Source of the DNA: JBBQFI01 sp038237805
Lineage (GTDB): Bacteria; Verrucomicrobiota; Verrucomicrobiia; Chthoniobacterales; UBA10450
NCBI GenBank assembly: GCA_038237805.1
Contig: JBBRYI010000010.1
Location: 79,793 to 143,792, forward strand
Direction: 5' to 3'
DNA length: 64,000 nucleotides
Below the pieces are notes generated by a model. The model searched no databases, had not been told where the DNA came from, and saw only the letters and a program-made list of their open reading frames with translations. Position numbers and translations under genes: made by a program. This document shows, piece by piece, positions 18,092 through 25,981 of this stretch. Position 1 is the first letter of the stretch. Each line of letters opens with the position of its first letter.

Positions 18092-18735
18092 TGTTCGTGT
18101 TTGACGACTTCGCGGGCTGCATTCACGAGCAAATTACACGCTTCCTGGCAAAGCAGCGGAATACATGATTCTCCGCCTCCCGTTTGATCGAATGCCGGAT
18201 CGAATTTTTCTGGCGGCAATTTTAAAGAAGCTACCGCGCCTTGCGCATCACGTTCCCATAAAATCGTGCGCAAACACCCGCCGTCAGAGCGACAAAAATT
18301 TCCAACAAGCTCATCAATCTGGTCGTCTGAAATTCTGGCAGCAACTCGATACATTCCTGTTTGTCGCTCCAAAGTTTCGCGCAGAGGCGTCGTGTGCAGT
18401 TTGCCTTTCTCGAAGATAAAAAACATCGCGAGTCGTCCTGGATACAACAGATCAAGCGCCCGACGCAACGCGCGGGCATCTTTTAACTCCAGCCGCCATC
18501 CGTGGCGTAAATTCGGCGCCGTTTTTAGCGGACGATATTTTCCCGCGTCATCAAACTTCGCGATTTCGACGGCATTCTCCGCGTCAATCGAAACCGCCAG
18601 ACCGTCTCCACCGACATCATCACGATGACAAACTACAAATTCACCCTCCGCTAATCTCTCGATGAAAATTTCACCAATGTAGCGCCGGCCGCCAGCACAC
18701 CACGATTCGAGCGCGTGCTCGATGTCCGGGGCCAT
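18088..18735 (-). CDS. DR2241-like 4Fe-4S protein associated with CbiX
   Basis: The 215-residue product has a C-terminal cysteine cluster: C-x5-C (NFCRSDGGC) followed by C-x4-C-x3-C (SCIPLLCQEAC). This suggests an iron-sulfur cluster. The layout resembles the Fe-S part of the Deinococcus protein DR2241, in which it is joined to CbiX chelatase domains. Here it is a separate gene in the same operon as cbiX, which supports the match. It probably assists metal insertion into a tetrapyrrole, but the role is inferred. It abuts the GAF gene directly and overlaps the amidohydrolase gene by four bases. Confidence 0.6.
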   Translation of the reverse strand: MAPDIEHALESWCAGGRRYIGEIFIERLAEGEFVVCHRDDVGGDGLAVSIDAENAVEIAKFDDAGKYRPLKTAPNLRHGWRLELKDARALRRALDLLYPGRLAMFFIFEKGKLHTTPLRETLERQTGMYRVAARISDDQIDELVGNFCRSDGGCLRTILWERDAQGAVASLKLPPEKFDPAFDQTGGGESCIPLLCQEACNLLVNAAREVVKHEQ

Positions 18736-19200
18736 TCAATGCGAACCGGGCAACGCGCGCGACAAAAGAAAGGCCGCGCGCTCGAGAAATTCGCGATCTT
18801 CCTCTTTGAAAGCATTTAGCTTTTCGCTTTCGACATCGAGAATGCCAATGACATGATTGTGTTCATCAACGACGGGCACAATGATTTCCGATTGCGTGCT
18901 CCCGAAGGTTGGCAGGTAGCGCGGATCCTTATGCACATCGCCGACCACAATCGTCTCGCGCGATTCGCGCGCAGCGCCGCAAAGTCCCTGGGTAATGGGA
19001 AATCGCGGATAGGCCACGGGGCAGTCCCCCGTTCCGGCGAGGATGACAAATTCAGTCTTTGTCGTTTTATAAATGCCAACCCAGCGGTAGTTGCGAGCCG
19101 CGCGGATCATCTCCGCCATTTGTTTCAATTGCGCCGGGCCGTGAGCGCCCGCAAGGACAAATGCCCCAAGTTCCTGCAACATCTTGCAATACTGCTTCAT
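18736..19200 (-). CDS. GAF-domain protein, related to free methionine-(R)-sulfoxide reductase
   Basis: The 154-residue protein is a single GAF domain. TGDCPVAYPRFPITQGLCG resembles the segment of free-Met-R-sulfoxide reductase that carries two of its cysteines. VPVVDEHNHVIGILDVESE is the conserved core strand pair. The third, catalytic cysteine expected after VVGDVHKDPRY is absent, with the stretch LPTFGSTQSE in its place. The protein may therefore be a ligand-binding or redox-sensing relative rather than an active reductase. It is embedded in an operon, 8 bases after cbiX and directly abutting the DR2241-like gene. Confidence 0.75.
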   Translation of the reverse strand: MKQYCKMLQELGAFVLAGAHGPAQLKQMAEMIRAARNYRWVGIYKTTKTEFVILAGTGDCPVAYPRFPITQGLCGAARESRETIVVGDVHKDPRYLPTFGSTQSEIIVPVVDEHNHVIGILDVESEKLNAFKEEDREFLERAAFLLSRALPGSH

Positions 19201-19208
19201 CCCTCGAA

Positions 19209-20048
19209 CTACATTTTAGCCCGAGAACTTTGCGCGGCCCGGACCGGAACGCAATCGCTTCGATTAAAGGCTGCAATTTGTTCAAGAATGATATCAGCGA
19301 CCCGCGGGTCAGTGCCGATGGCACTCGCGTAATAAAGTGAGCGCGCGTGCAGTTGATGAGGATTCGTTGCGGAAGATTTCTCCGATATCCCTGCGATCCC
19401 GAGCAATGCGGGAATGTCTTGGTAGCTGTGCAATCCGTCGGAAATAAAAAACGGTACAACCACAACATTTTCAGTGCTGGTCAGTCGCGCCCAATCCGAA
19501 ACGAGTGGCTTTTCCTCCATGTAAACATTCAGCACCGCAGTGTAGCGATTAAGCGCCCGGATTTTTTCCACCTCGCGCTTGGCTGCGACCGCGCTCTTGT
19601 CATTGAGGTCGGTCCCGTGAGCGACGATGAGCAAACTAGTCTGACTCTCCGGGATGTTGGGCGCGATTTCTCGCGCGCGCTGTAAAAGCAATTCGGTCAT
19701 GAGCGGATGGCTGCCAACCGGTTCGCAATATTTCCAAATCTGGCCGCTCCGGCGGGTCGTTAATCGACCGCTCAACTCCAGTTCGCGTGGAACGACAGTT
19801 TCGGTGAAATATCCTTCACTGATGAAATTCGGAACGACAAAGACTTCTCGAATGGCCGGATCTTCGAACAAGAAAACCGCATCACGCAAACTCGGTTCCT
19901 CCTTCCAAAACGCGCAGGCCACATCGGCGAATAAATTGCGCCGCCGGATTTCCGCAGCGTGAGCGAGACTCGGCGCGCCTGAGTCTGGATTCACGGTCGA
20001 CCCGTGCCCGACAATTAAGAGCGCAGAATGAGCGCGATCACCTGTCAT
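19209..20048 (-). CDS. cbiX: Sirohydrochlorin chelatase-like protein, two CbiX domains
   Basis: Two tandem CbiX domains are seen in 279 residues. The first starts ALLIVGHGSTVNPDS and the second SLLIVAHGTDLNDKS; each begins with the conserved metal-site HG pair. Related enzymes insert cobalt or iron into sirohydrochlorin for cobalamin or siroheme. It is the first gene of a four-gene minus-strand operon with a GAF protein, a DR2241-like Fe-S protein and an amidohydrolase. No other cobalamin or siroheme gene is in the window, so cobalt versus iron use cannot be told. Confidence 0.85.
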   Translation of the reverse strand: MTGDRAHSALLIVGHGSTVNPDSGAPSLAHAAEIRRRNLFADVACAFWKEEPSLRDAVFLFEDPAIREVFVVPNFISEGYFTETVVPRELELSGRLTTRRSGQIWKYCEPVGSHPLMTELLLQRAREIAPNIPESQTSLLIVAHGTDLNDKSAVAAKREVEKIRALNRYTAVLNVYMEEKPLVSDWARLTSTENVVVVPFFISDGLHSYQDIPALLGIAGISEKSSATNPHQLHARSLYYASAIGTDPRVADIILEQIAAFNRSDCVPVRAAQSSRAKM

Positions 20049-20079
20049 TAATCATAACCTAGTTCTCGACCCATCAGTT

Positions 20080-20138
20080 TGTCATCCCGAGCTTGTCGAG
20101 GGATCTCTCACAGTTCGCCGACTGCGCTCGGAATGACA
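20080..20138. repeat. Palindromic intergenic element (gtcatcccgagc family)
   Basis: Near-perfect inverted ends (gtcatcccgagc at the left, gctcggaatgac at the right) enclose a short middle. Related copies occur near 23166-23235, inside uvrC at 23695-23797 and as a half-copy at 46289-46323. The element lies in the space between divergent cbiX and the aldo/keto reductase gene. It is open in the reading frame of the latter, which makes that gene's apparent start falsely long. Confidence 0.8.
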
Positions 20139-20188
20139 AAACGGACGCCTCGCTTGCAGATGCTCGACACCGCCTGCTACTATTCAAC

Positions 20189-21232
20189 ATGCGCTTTCGC
20201 ACCTACAAAGGCACCCACCTCCAAGTAAGTGAGGTCGGCTTTGGCCTTTGGACAATTTCGACAGGCTGGTGGGGGAATTTCACCGAAGGCGAAGCGATCG
20301 CGCTCATGCACAAAGCATTCGATCTCGGGATCACGTTGTTCGATGCGGCTGACACATACGGAAATGGTTTGAGCGAGGAGCTCATCGCAAAAGCTTTTCC
20401 AAAACAGCGCGATGAAATCGTTATCGCGACAAAGGTTGGCTACGATTTTGTCACGCACGGCGAAGCGCGTGGGCGCGGTCAACGCGAAATCCCACAGGAT
20501 TTTTCGCCGGATGCAATTGTGCGGGCAACCGACGCCGCGCTCAAGAGACTGAAGACAGACCGGATTGATTTATTGCAGCTGCACAACATTCGGATGGAAC
20601 AGATTTATGACGACGCGCTCTGGACGACGCTCGAGCAATTGAAAGGGAGCGGGAAGATTCGCTACTACGGCATTGCTCTCGGACCTGCCATCGGCTGGCT
20701 TTACGAAGGCGTGAACTGCATTCGCGAGCGCGACATCACGAGCGTCCAGCACATTTACAACATGCTTGAGCAACATCCCGGGCGCGCCATGCACGACGCC
20801 GCGACCGAAGCGGACAAGAACACCATGTTTCTTGTCCGCGTCACGCATTCGTCCGGAATGCTCGAAGGAAAATACACCGCGGAGACAACATTTCCGCCTA
20901 ACGACCACCGCAGTCATCGTCCGCGCAGTTGGCTGTTGAACGGCGTGAAGAAGGTCGACCGCCTGCGTTTTTTGGAGAATGCAGATCGCTCGTTAGGCCA
21001 GGCCGCGTTGCAATGGTTGCTCGCGGACGATCGCGTCGCATCCACGCTGCCGAATATCTACAACGAAGAACAACTCCTCGAGTTCGCGAAAGCGCCTGAC
21101 TCTTCCGCCCTCAGCAGCGATGAGATGGAACAAATCGCTGACCTACATTCCGAAAATTTCGGCGTCGAAGAAGATGCCCCGAAATTCAAAGGCACGATGG
21201 AACTGAGCGAAGCCACAACTGCTGCCGGGTAG
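20189..21232 (+). CDS. Aldo/keto reductase
   Basis: The product is 347 residues from the ATG at 20189. Upstream in-frame codons come from a palindromic repeat and are not counted. The aldo/keto reductase catalytic tetrad is visible: Asp and Tyr in LFDAADTYGNG, Lys in IVIATKVG and His in DLLQLHN. The NADPH-binding end contains LGQAALQWLLAD and STLPNIYNEEQL. Such enzymes reduce aldehydes or ketones with NADPH. The substrate is unknown. The TAG stop lies inside a cloverleaf-like palindromic element, and the gene converges on mrdA. Confidence 0.88.
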   Translation: MRFRTYKGTHLQVSEVGFGLWTISTGWWGNFTEGEAIALMHKAFDLGITLFDAADTYGNGLSEELIAKAFPKQRDEIVIATKVGYDFVTHGEARGRGQREIPQDFSPDAIVRATDAALKRLKTDRIDLLQLHNIRMEQIYDDALWTTLEQLKGSGKIRYYGIALGPAIGWLYEGVNCIRERDITSVQHIYNMLEQHPGRAMHDAATEADKNTMFLVRVTHSSGMLEGKYTAETTFPPNDHRSHRPRSWLLNGVKKVDRLRFLENADRSLGQAALQWLLADDRVASTLPNIYNEEQLLEFAKAPDSSALSSDEMEQIADLHSENFGVEEDAPKFKGTMELSEATTAAG

Positions 21233-21330
21233 CGCGCGCGTCTCGCGCGTGTTTTGCGGCGTCTCGCCGCAAAAATTAATAGATGGCCAGCGGGACACTG
21301 GCCATGGCGCGAGAGACACGCGCCCTACCC
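21228..21330. repeat. Three-arm palindromic element between convergent genes
   Basis: An outer stem pairs gggtagcgcgcgcgtctcgc with the complement near the right end (gcgagagacacgcgccctac). Two inner hairpins sit between: ttttgcggcg/cgccgcaaaa (10 bp perfect) and atggccag/ctggccat (8 bp). Together they would fold as a cloverleaf. The TAG stop of the aldo/keto reductase gene lies in the left arm, and the mrdA stop is adjacent on the right. It may end transcription in both directions. Confidence 0.8.
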
Positions 21331-23169
21331 CTAATCCGATACGTCGGTCTCTTCCGACGGCGGTTGCTTCCTCGCGCGGCCTTTCTCCGGCTCTCTATAA
21401 ATATCGCGAAGAATTGTTCCGATCATCGGCGCCGCCACCGTCCCGCCGTGCACGCTGCTTCCAACTTCGCTCTCGTAAAGAGCGGCAAAAGCATAACGTG
21501 GATGATCAGCCGGGACGAAACCAGCAAACCATGCCGCCGTGCGTTCTTTGTTTTTCGGTCCCCATTGCGCGGTGCCGGTTTTTCCCGCGACTTCCACGCT
21601 TTCCAAACTCGCCTGGTGCGCCGTGCCCGCTCCGCCATTCACCGCTTCCACCAAACCGGTATGAAGTTGCGCTATCGCGAGCGGCGATGCGTTCAGCGTC
21701 TTTTTCTCGCGCACTGTGAACGCGGTAACGATCTGGTTATCGACCGTTTGCACCTGCTGCACGAGTCGTGTCTGATAAAACATTCCGCCGTTCGCGATGA
21801 TGGCCATCGCTTGCGCCATTTGCAGCGGCGTCGCGAGCAAGTCGCCCTGACCAATCGAGAGATTGGCGATGTCGCCGTTGAGTAATTTTCGGCCGTGCGT
21901 CGCCTTCATATATTGGTCGTTAGGCACGCGGCCTTCCACTTCGCCTTTTAATGGAATTCCGCATTTCGCCCCGAAGCCGAGTCGCTGCGCCCAATCGATG
22001 ATCGGTTCCGCGCCCGTCTTAATTCCGACTTGATAAAACCATGTGTCGCATGATTCCGTCAGCGCCTGGATGAAATTGAGATCGCCGCGATCGCTCTTCT
22101 TCCAATTGTGAAAAGTGACGTTGCCCACATCGATCGCAGGCACGCAGCGATACAAATCGTTAGGCGTAACTGTGCCGCTTTCGAGTGCGGCTAATCCGAC
22201 CGCGACTTTGAAGGTTGATCCCGGCGGATAGGCCGAACGGTAAGCGCGCGGTAAAAGCGGAATGTTTGGGTCGTCCTGTAGTTCCTGAAATTTTTGCGCG
22301 GAAATCGACGGAACGAATGCATTCGGATTAAATGTCGGCCACGAAGCGAGCGCGAGAATATCGCCCGTATTCGGATCGATGATCACAATCGCGCCGCGTT
22401 TTGCTTTCGCTTCGAGCGCTTTCTCCGCCAGTTCCTGCAAATGAAGATCGAGAGTGGTGACAACGTTGTATCCCGGCACCGGCGGCGTCGCGACCTTCTC
22501 CGAAGTTTTGCGACCATCTTTATCGAACGTGAGGACATATTCGCCGTGCTGTCCGGTGAGCGAGTCGTTAAATGTTTGCTCGAGTCCTTCGCGCCCTTCC
22601 GTATCCGGCCACAGAGTTTCGTGATTCTCGATGAACCCGTCGGCGGTGCGTCCTTTCTTCCCGCTGTAACCAATGACTTGCCCGGCAAGATTGCCGTTTG
22701 GATAAACGCGCAGATAAATCGGCCGCACGATCATCCCTTGAGCTTTCTTCAGATCATCTTTTTCTGAAGCGGTCAGCCCTTGCGCGATCTCGAACGGCAG
22801 CACACCGCGGTTGTGATAATGACGGAGAATGAGTTCGTCCGAAATTTTCAGTTTGCGGCCGAGAAACTTTTCTGCCTTCTCGATTTTCTCACGCGCAAAG
22901 TCCAACACCTGCGTGTCGGAAAAATCGAGCGGCGTCGGATAAGTAATCGCGAGCGTGTAACCCAGTTTATTTTGCGCGAGCGGTTCCCCGTTCCGATCGG
23001 TGATCTGTCCGCGCGGTGCGGGGATATCGAGCACGTACGTGCGCGCGAGTTTTTGTGTTTCGAATGTCGGTTGGATCGTCTCGTCGACGGCGGGCGTTGC
23101 GCTCGGGGCCGGCGTCTCCTGCGCGGGCGATACCGAAATGTCGGTCGCCAGCGCGAAGAGCGCGGTCAT
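21331..23169 (-). CDS. mrdA: Penicillin-binding protein 2 (peptidoglycan D,D-transpeptidase)
   Basis: The product is about 612 residues with a PBP dimerisation domain (IPAPRGQITDRNGEPLAQ) and a transpeptidase domain. The active-site motifs are SxxK (PPGSTFKVAVG), SxD (ESCDTWFYQVG) and KTG (VAGKTGTAQW). Together with the IGQGDLLATPLQMAQAMA segment this is the PBP2/MrdA type used in rod-shape elongation. The N-terminus is odd. Instead of a clear membrane anchor there is only a short weakly hydrophobic start (MTALFALATDISVSPAQE). The in-frame codons before the ATG at 23169 come from a palindromic repeat. A GTG at 23193 is an alternative start. No rodA or mreB is nearby. Confidence 0.88.
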   Translation of the reverse strand: MTALFALATDISVSPAQETPAPSATPAVDETIQPTFETQKLARTYVLDIPAPRGQITDRNGEPLAQNKLGYTLAITYPTPLDFSDTQVLDFAREKIEKAEKFLGRKLKISDELILRHYHNRGVLPFEIAQGLTASEKDDLKKAQGMIVRPIYLRVYPNGNLAGQVIGYSGKKGRTADGFIENHETLWPDTEGREGLEQTFNDSLTGQHGEYVLTFDKDGRKTSEKVATPPVPGYNVVTTLDLHLQELAEKALEAKAKRGAIVIIDPNTGDILALASWPTFNPNAFVPSISAQKFQELQDDPNIPLLPRAYRSAYPPGSTFKVAVGLAALESGTVTPNDLYRCVPAIDVGNVTFHNWKKSDRGDLNFIQALTESCDTWFYQVGIKTGAEPIIDWAQRLGFGAKCGIPLKGEVEGRVPNDQYMKATHGRKLLNGDIANLSIGQGDLLATPLQMAQAMAIIANGGMFYQTRLVQQVQTVDNQIVTAFTVREKKTLNASPLAIAQLHTGLVEAVNGGAGTAHQASLESVEVAGKTGTAQWGPKNKERTAAWFAGFVPADHPRYAFAALYESEVGSSVHGGTVAAPMIGTILRDIYREPEKGRARKQPPSEETDVSD

Positions 23170-23235
23170 GCTGAGCGTAGCGTAGCCTCTCACGAATTAA
23201 GCGATGGGAGATTCTTCGCTTCGCTCAGAATGACA
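23166..23235. repeat. Palindromic element overlapping the mrdA start
   Basis: The ends gtcatgctgagcg and cgctcagaatgac form an imperfect inverted repeat of the same family as the element at 20080-20138. It covers the space between uvrC and mrdA and the first codons of the longest mrdA frame. It may have displaced the original mrdA start or promoter region. Confidence 0.7.
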
Positions 23236-23241
23236 GGAATT

Positions 23242-24894
23242 TCAATGCCGTTGCAGAAACCGATGCACTTCTTCGGCAAGTTTTGGGCCGATGCCTTCGG
23301 TGGCGGCGATCTCTTCGACACTCGCACGCCGCAAACGTTTTACTGAACCGAAGTGTCGCAGCAAAATCTTTTTGCGGTTTTGACTCACGCCCGGACAATC
23401 ATCGAGAATGCTTTCCCCGATTCGCTTTTTCATCAGCAGCTGGTGATACGTGTTGGCGAAACGGTGCGCTTCGTCACGAATACGCTGGAGCAAGCGCAAC
23501 GCGCCGGAATCGGGCGGCAGTTGCAGTGGCAACGGGCGTCCTGGCCGATAAATTTCCTCGAACTCTTTCGCCAAACCAATGATCGGCAAATCATGCAGAC
23601 CGAGTCGCTGTAATTCCCGGCACGCCGACGAAAGCTGTCCCTTACCGCCATCCACGATGATGAGATCCGGCAAACGCACATAGCGCTGCTGCATGTCATC
23701 CCGAGCGGCGCGAGGGACTTCACGAACTTCCTCCGATGATCCATGGAGCAACGACGCTGACTCTAATTCACGAGATCCTTCGCTCCGCTCATGATGACCC
23801 GCGTTTAATCGCTCCATCATTTCGGCTGGATTTTCCTGCGAGAACTCAGCTGCGTCCGGATTCACCTCACGCGCTTCCAAAAGCACGCGCGAATATCTTC
23901 GCCTAACGACTTCCGCCATGCTCGCAAAATCATCCTGACCTTCCACGGTGCGAATACGATATCGGCGATAACAATTCTTATCTGGCACGCCATCACGGAA
24001 ACAAACCATCGAAGCAACCACATGTGTCGTGGAAATGTTCGAGATATCAAAACATTCCATCACCCGTGGCAGCTTCGGAAGTTGCAGCGCGTCCGCCAGC
24101 GCCTGCACATCTGCAATCGGATCGATCGCGCTGGGCAAGCTGTGCCGGGTAAAACGGCGCGTCGGTTTTGTCGTGCGCCGCAAATCCTCGATCATGTTGC
24201 GCAGTTCCGCCGCTTTTTCGAAATCCATTTTCTCCGCCGTCTTGCGCATCTCCTCTTCCAGTGCCGTGATCATTTCGCGCGAATGCCCTTCGAGAAAATC
24301 CGACGCTTGATCGACGCGATCGCGATACTGCTCCGCCGTGATTTCGCTCAAGCGCGTCGGCACCTGGTAGGTCGCGGATTTCAATTCGCGTTCCGTGGGC
24401 GCACCGCGCCCAAACGTCAGGACGCCAAATTTCTTGCGCATAAAGTTCAGCGTTTGTCGCAACGCGCCCGCGTGCGCGTAAGGGCCAAAGTAACGCGCGC
24501 GATCGTCCTTTTTGAATCGCGCGAGCCGAAATCGCGGCCAGTCTTCCGTTGGATCCACTTTCACAACGAGAAAACGCTTATCGTCACGAAACGAAATATT
24601 GTAGCGCGGTCGATATTCCTTAATCAGCTTGCCTTCGAGCAAGAGCGACTCCGCTTCGCTCTGCACGACGTGGGTTTCGAAATCCCAAACCGCGTCGAGC
24701 AGCGCGCGCGTCTTGATGTCGGCGACCGCGATCTTTGAAGGCATGAAATACGACGCCACGCGTTTGCGCAAATCGCGCGCCTTGCCGACGTAGATCACGC
24801 GATTGAAACGATCGCGCATGAGATACACGCCCGGTTTGTGCGGGACCTCGTGCACTTTCTTATTCAGATCAGGCTTTTCTTTCGACAGCGGCAC
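23242..24894 (-). CDS. uvrC: Excinuclease ABC subunit C
   Basis: From about the GTG at 24894 the protein is 550 residues. It has a GIY-YIG nuclease domain (GVYLMRDRFNRVIYVGKARD), a UvrB-binding UVR segment (MDFEKAAELRNMIEDL), the RNase H-like C-terminal nuclease region (LIIVDGGKGQLS) and a terminal HhH domain (ASVEEIAATEGIGPKLAEEV). UvrC makes both incisions in nucleotide excision repair. The frame remains open for 173 codons upstream, but that part is antisense to the FAD oxidoreductase gene and not conserved, so I exclude it. An aggag sits too close to the GTG, so the exact start is uncertain. About 50 extra residues before LPDLIIVDGG include a translated palindromic repeat. Confidence 0.9.
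   Translation of the reverse strand: MPLSKEKPDLNKKVHEVPHKPGVYLMRDRFNRVIYVGKARDLRKRVASYFMPSKIAVADIKTRALLDAVWDFETHVVQSEAESLLLEGKLIKEYRPRYNISFRDDKRFLVVKVDPTEDWPRFRLARFKKDDRARYFGPYAHAGALRQTLNFMRKKFGVLTFGRGAPTERELKSATYQVPTRLSEITAEQYRDRVDQASDFLEGHSREMITALEEEMRKTAEKMDFEKAAELRNMIEDLRRTTKPTRRFTRHSLPSAIDPIADVQALADALQLPKLPRVMECFDISNISTTHVVASMVCFRDGVPDKNCYRRYRIRTVEGQDDFASMAEVVRRRYSRVLLEAREVNPDAAEFSQENPAEMMERLNAGHHERSEGSRELESASLLHGSSEEVREVPRAARDDMQQRYVRLPDLIIVDGGKGQLSSACRELQRLGLHDLPIIGLAKEFEEIYRPGRPLPLQLPPDSGALRLLQRIRDEAHRFANTYHQLLMKKRIGESILDDCPGVSQNRKKILLRHFGSVKRLRRASVEEIAATEGIGPKLAEEVHRFLQRH
23695..23797. repeat. Palindromic element inserted in frame within uvrC
   Basis: The DNA gtcatcccgagcggcgcgag at the left and ccttcgctccgctcatgatg at the right is the same repeat family as the intergenic copy at 20080-20138. 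It has no stop codon in the uvrC frame. In UvrC it encodes the stretch starting HHERSEGSRELE and ending VREVPRAARDDM, placed in a surface region between RYSRVLL and the LIIVDGG strand. This is comparable in concept to Rickettsia palindromic elements found in coding genes. Confidence 0.85.
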
Positions 24895-24916
24895 ACTCCT
24901 GAGAGAGTAAGCGCAA

Positions 24917-25981
24917 ATGTTCGACGTTGCCATCGTGGGAGGCGGACCGGCCGGCTCTAGTTGCGCCGCATTTTGCGCGCAGGCCGGGCTGCGCACGTTA
25001 CTGCTCGAACGTGAAAAATTTCCGCGCGAAAAAGTTTGTGGCGATTGTCTGAATCCATCGTGCTGGCCGGTGCTGCGCCGGCTTGAAGTTGAAGAACATG
25101 TTCGCGCATTACCATACGGAGAACTTCGTACAGTCGAATTCATTGGAATCAATCGTCGATCCATTTCGATTACGTTACCGGAAGGGGCTGAGATTGCAGT
25201 TAAGCGAAGCCTTTTCGATGAACTCTTACTTTCCCGAGCGCGCACGCTCGGAGCGGAAGTTCTTGAGGCCACGACATTGACCGAACTGGAGCAGAACAAA
25301 GATTGGAAAATTGTCGCTAATAAAAAGAATTTCGAAGCGCGCGTGCTCGTCGCAGCCGATGGCAGAAATTCGACCGTGGCGCGATTGTGCAATTTGCTCC
25401 CGCGCGTCGGCAAGGAACGCGTTGCTCTACAAACTCACATCGCTTTGCCTAACGACTTTGGCGAACGCGTGGTTTTGCAATTCATCCGCGAAGGTTATTC
25501 CGGACAGGCGCCAACGGGAAACGGGGAATTGAATCTTTGTCTCGTCGGCAAACCGAATTCGATCTCGAACCTGAAAGCATGGGCGGAAAGGGAATTTGGG
25601 ATTCAACGCGGTCACGCCTGGCGGACTGTCACGCCGCTCACGCGCAAACCTTTAAATGCTGCGCATTCGCGGCTCTTTCTGATCGGCGATGCCGCGCGAG
25701 TGGTCGAGCCGTTCACCGGCGAAGGAATTTATTATGCGCTTCGCTCTGGCGAATTAGCGGCCCAAGCCATTGCAAAATTTGTTGCCGGAGCGAGCGAACG
25801 TGACACCAAACGCGAGTTTGAACGCGAGCAGCTCTCAATGTACTCGGGCCGGCTGTGGCTCAATCGCCTCGCGCGAGCTGCCGTTTTGTCTCCGCGAATT
25901 GCTTCGCGCATTCTGTCGATGGCCCGTCTGCAACCGGCGATTCTGCGATTGTTGACTACGAAGGTCACACGCCGGCCGTAG
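24917..25981 (+). CDS. FAD-dependent oxidoreductase, geranylgeranyl-reductase-like
   Basis: The 354-residue flavoprotein has the dinucleotide-binding start FDVAIVGGGPAGSSCA, the substrate/FAD segment EKFPREKVCGDCLNP and the second FAD motif LFLIGDAARVVEPFTGEGI. These features place it with geranylgeranyl reductase and related aromatic-ring monooxygenase-like proteins. The substrate could be a prenyl chain or a small aromatic compound, and the sequence does not say. It is divergent from uvrC (22 bases apart). Its end overlaps the end of folD by 17 bases on the opposite strand. Confidence 0.85.
   Translation: MFDVAIVGGGPAGSSCAAFCAQAGLRTLLLEREKFPREKVCGDCLNPSCWPVLRRLEVEEHVRALPYGELRTVEFIGINRRSISITLPEGAEIAVKRSLFDELLLSRARTLGAEVLEATTLTELEQNKDWKIVANKKNFEARVLVAADGRNSTVARLCNLLPRVGKERVALQTHIALPNDFGERVVLQFIREGYSGQAPTGNGELNLCLVGKPNSISNLKAWAEREFGIQRGHAWRTVTPLTRKPLNAAHSRLFLIGDAARVVEPFTGEGIYYALRSGELAAQAIAKFVAGASERDTKREFEREQLSMYSGRLWLNRLARAAVLSPRIASRILSMARLQPAILRLLTTKVTRRP

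Noticed and set aside
20093..20188. Longer start for the aldo/keto reductase
   Set aside because: The added residues come from the palindromic repeat at 20080-20138, and the conserved domain begins at the ATG at 20189.
24895..25413. N-terminal extension of the uvrC frame by 173 codons
   Set aside because: It is fully antisense to the FAD oxidoreductase gene, is low-complexity Ser/Arg-rich and is not part of UvrC. The GIY-YIG domain begins just after 24894.
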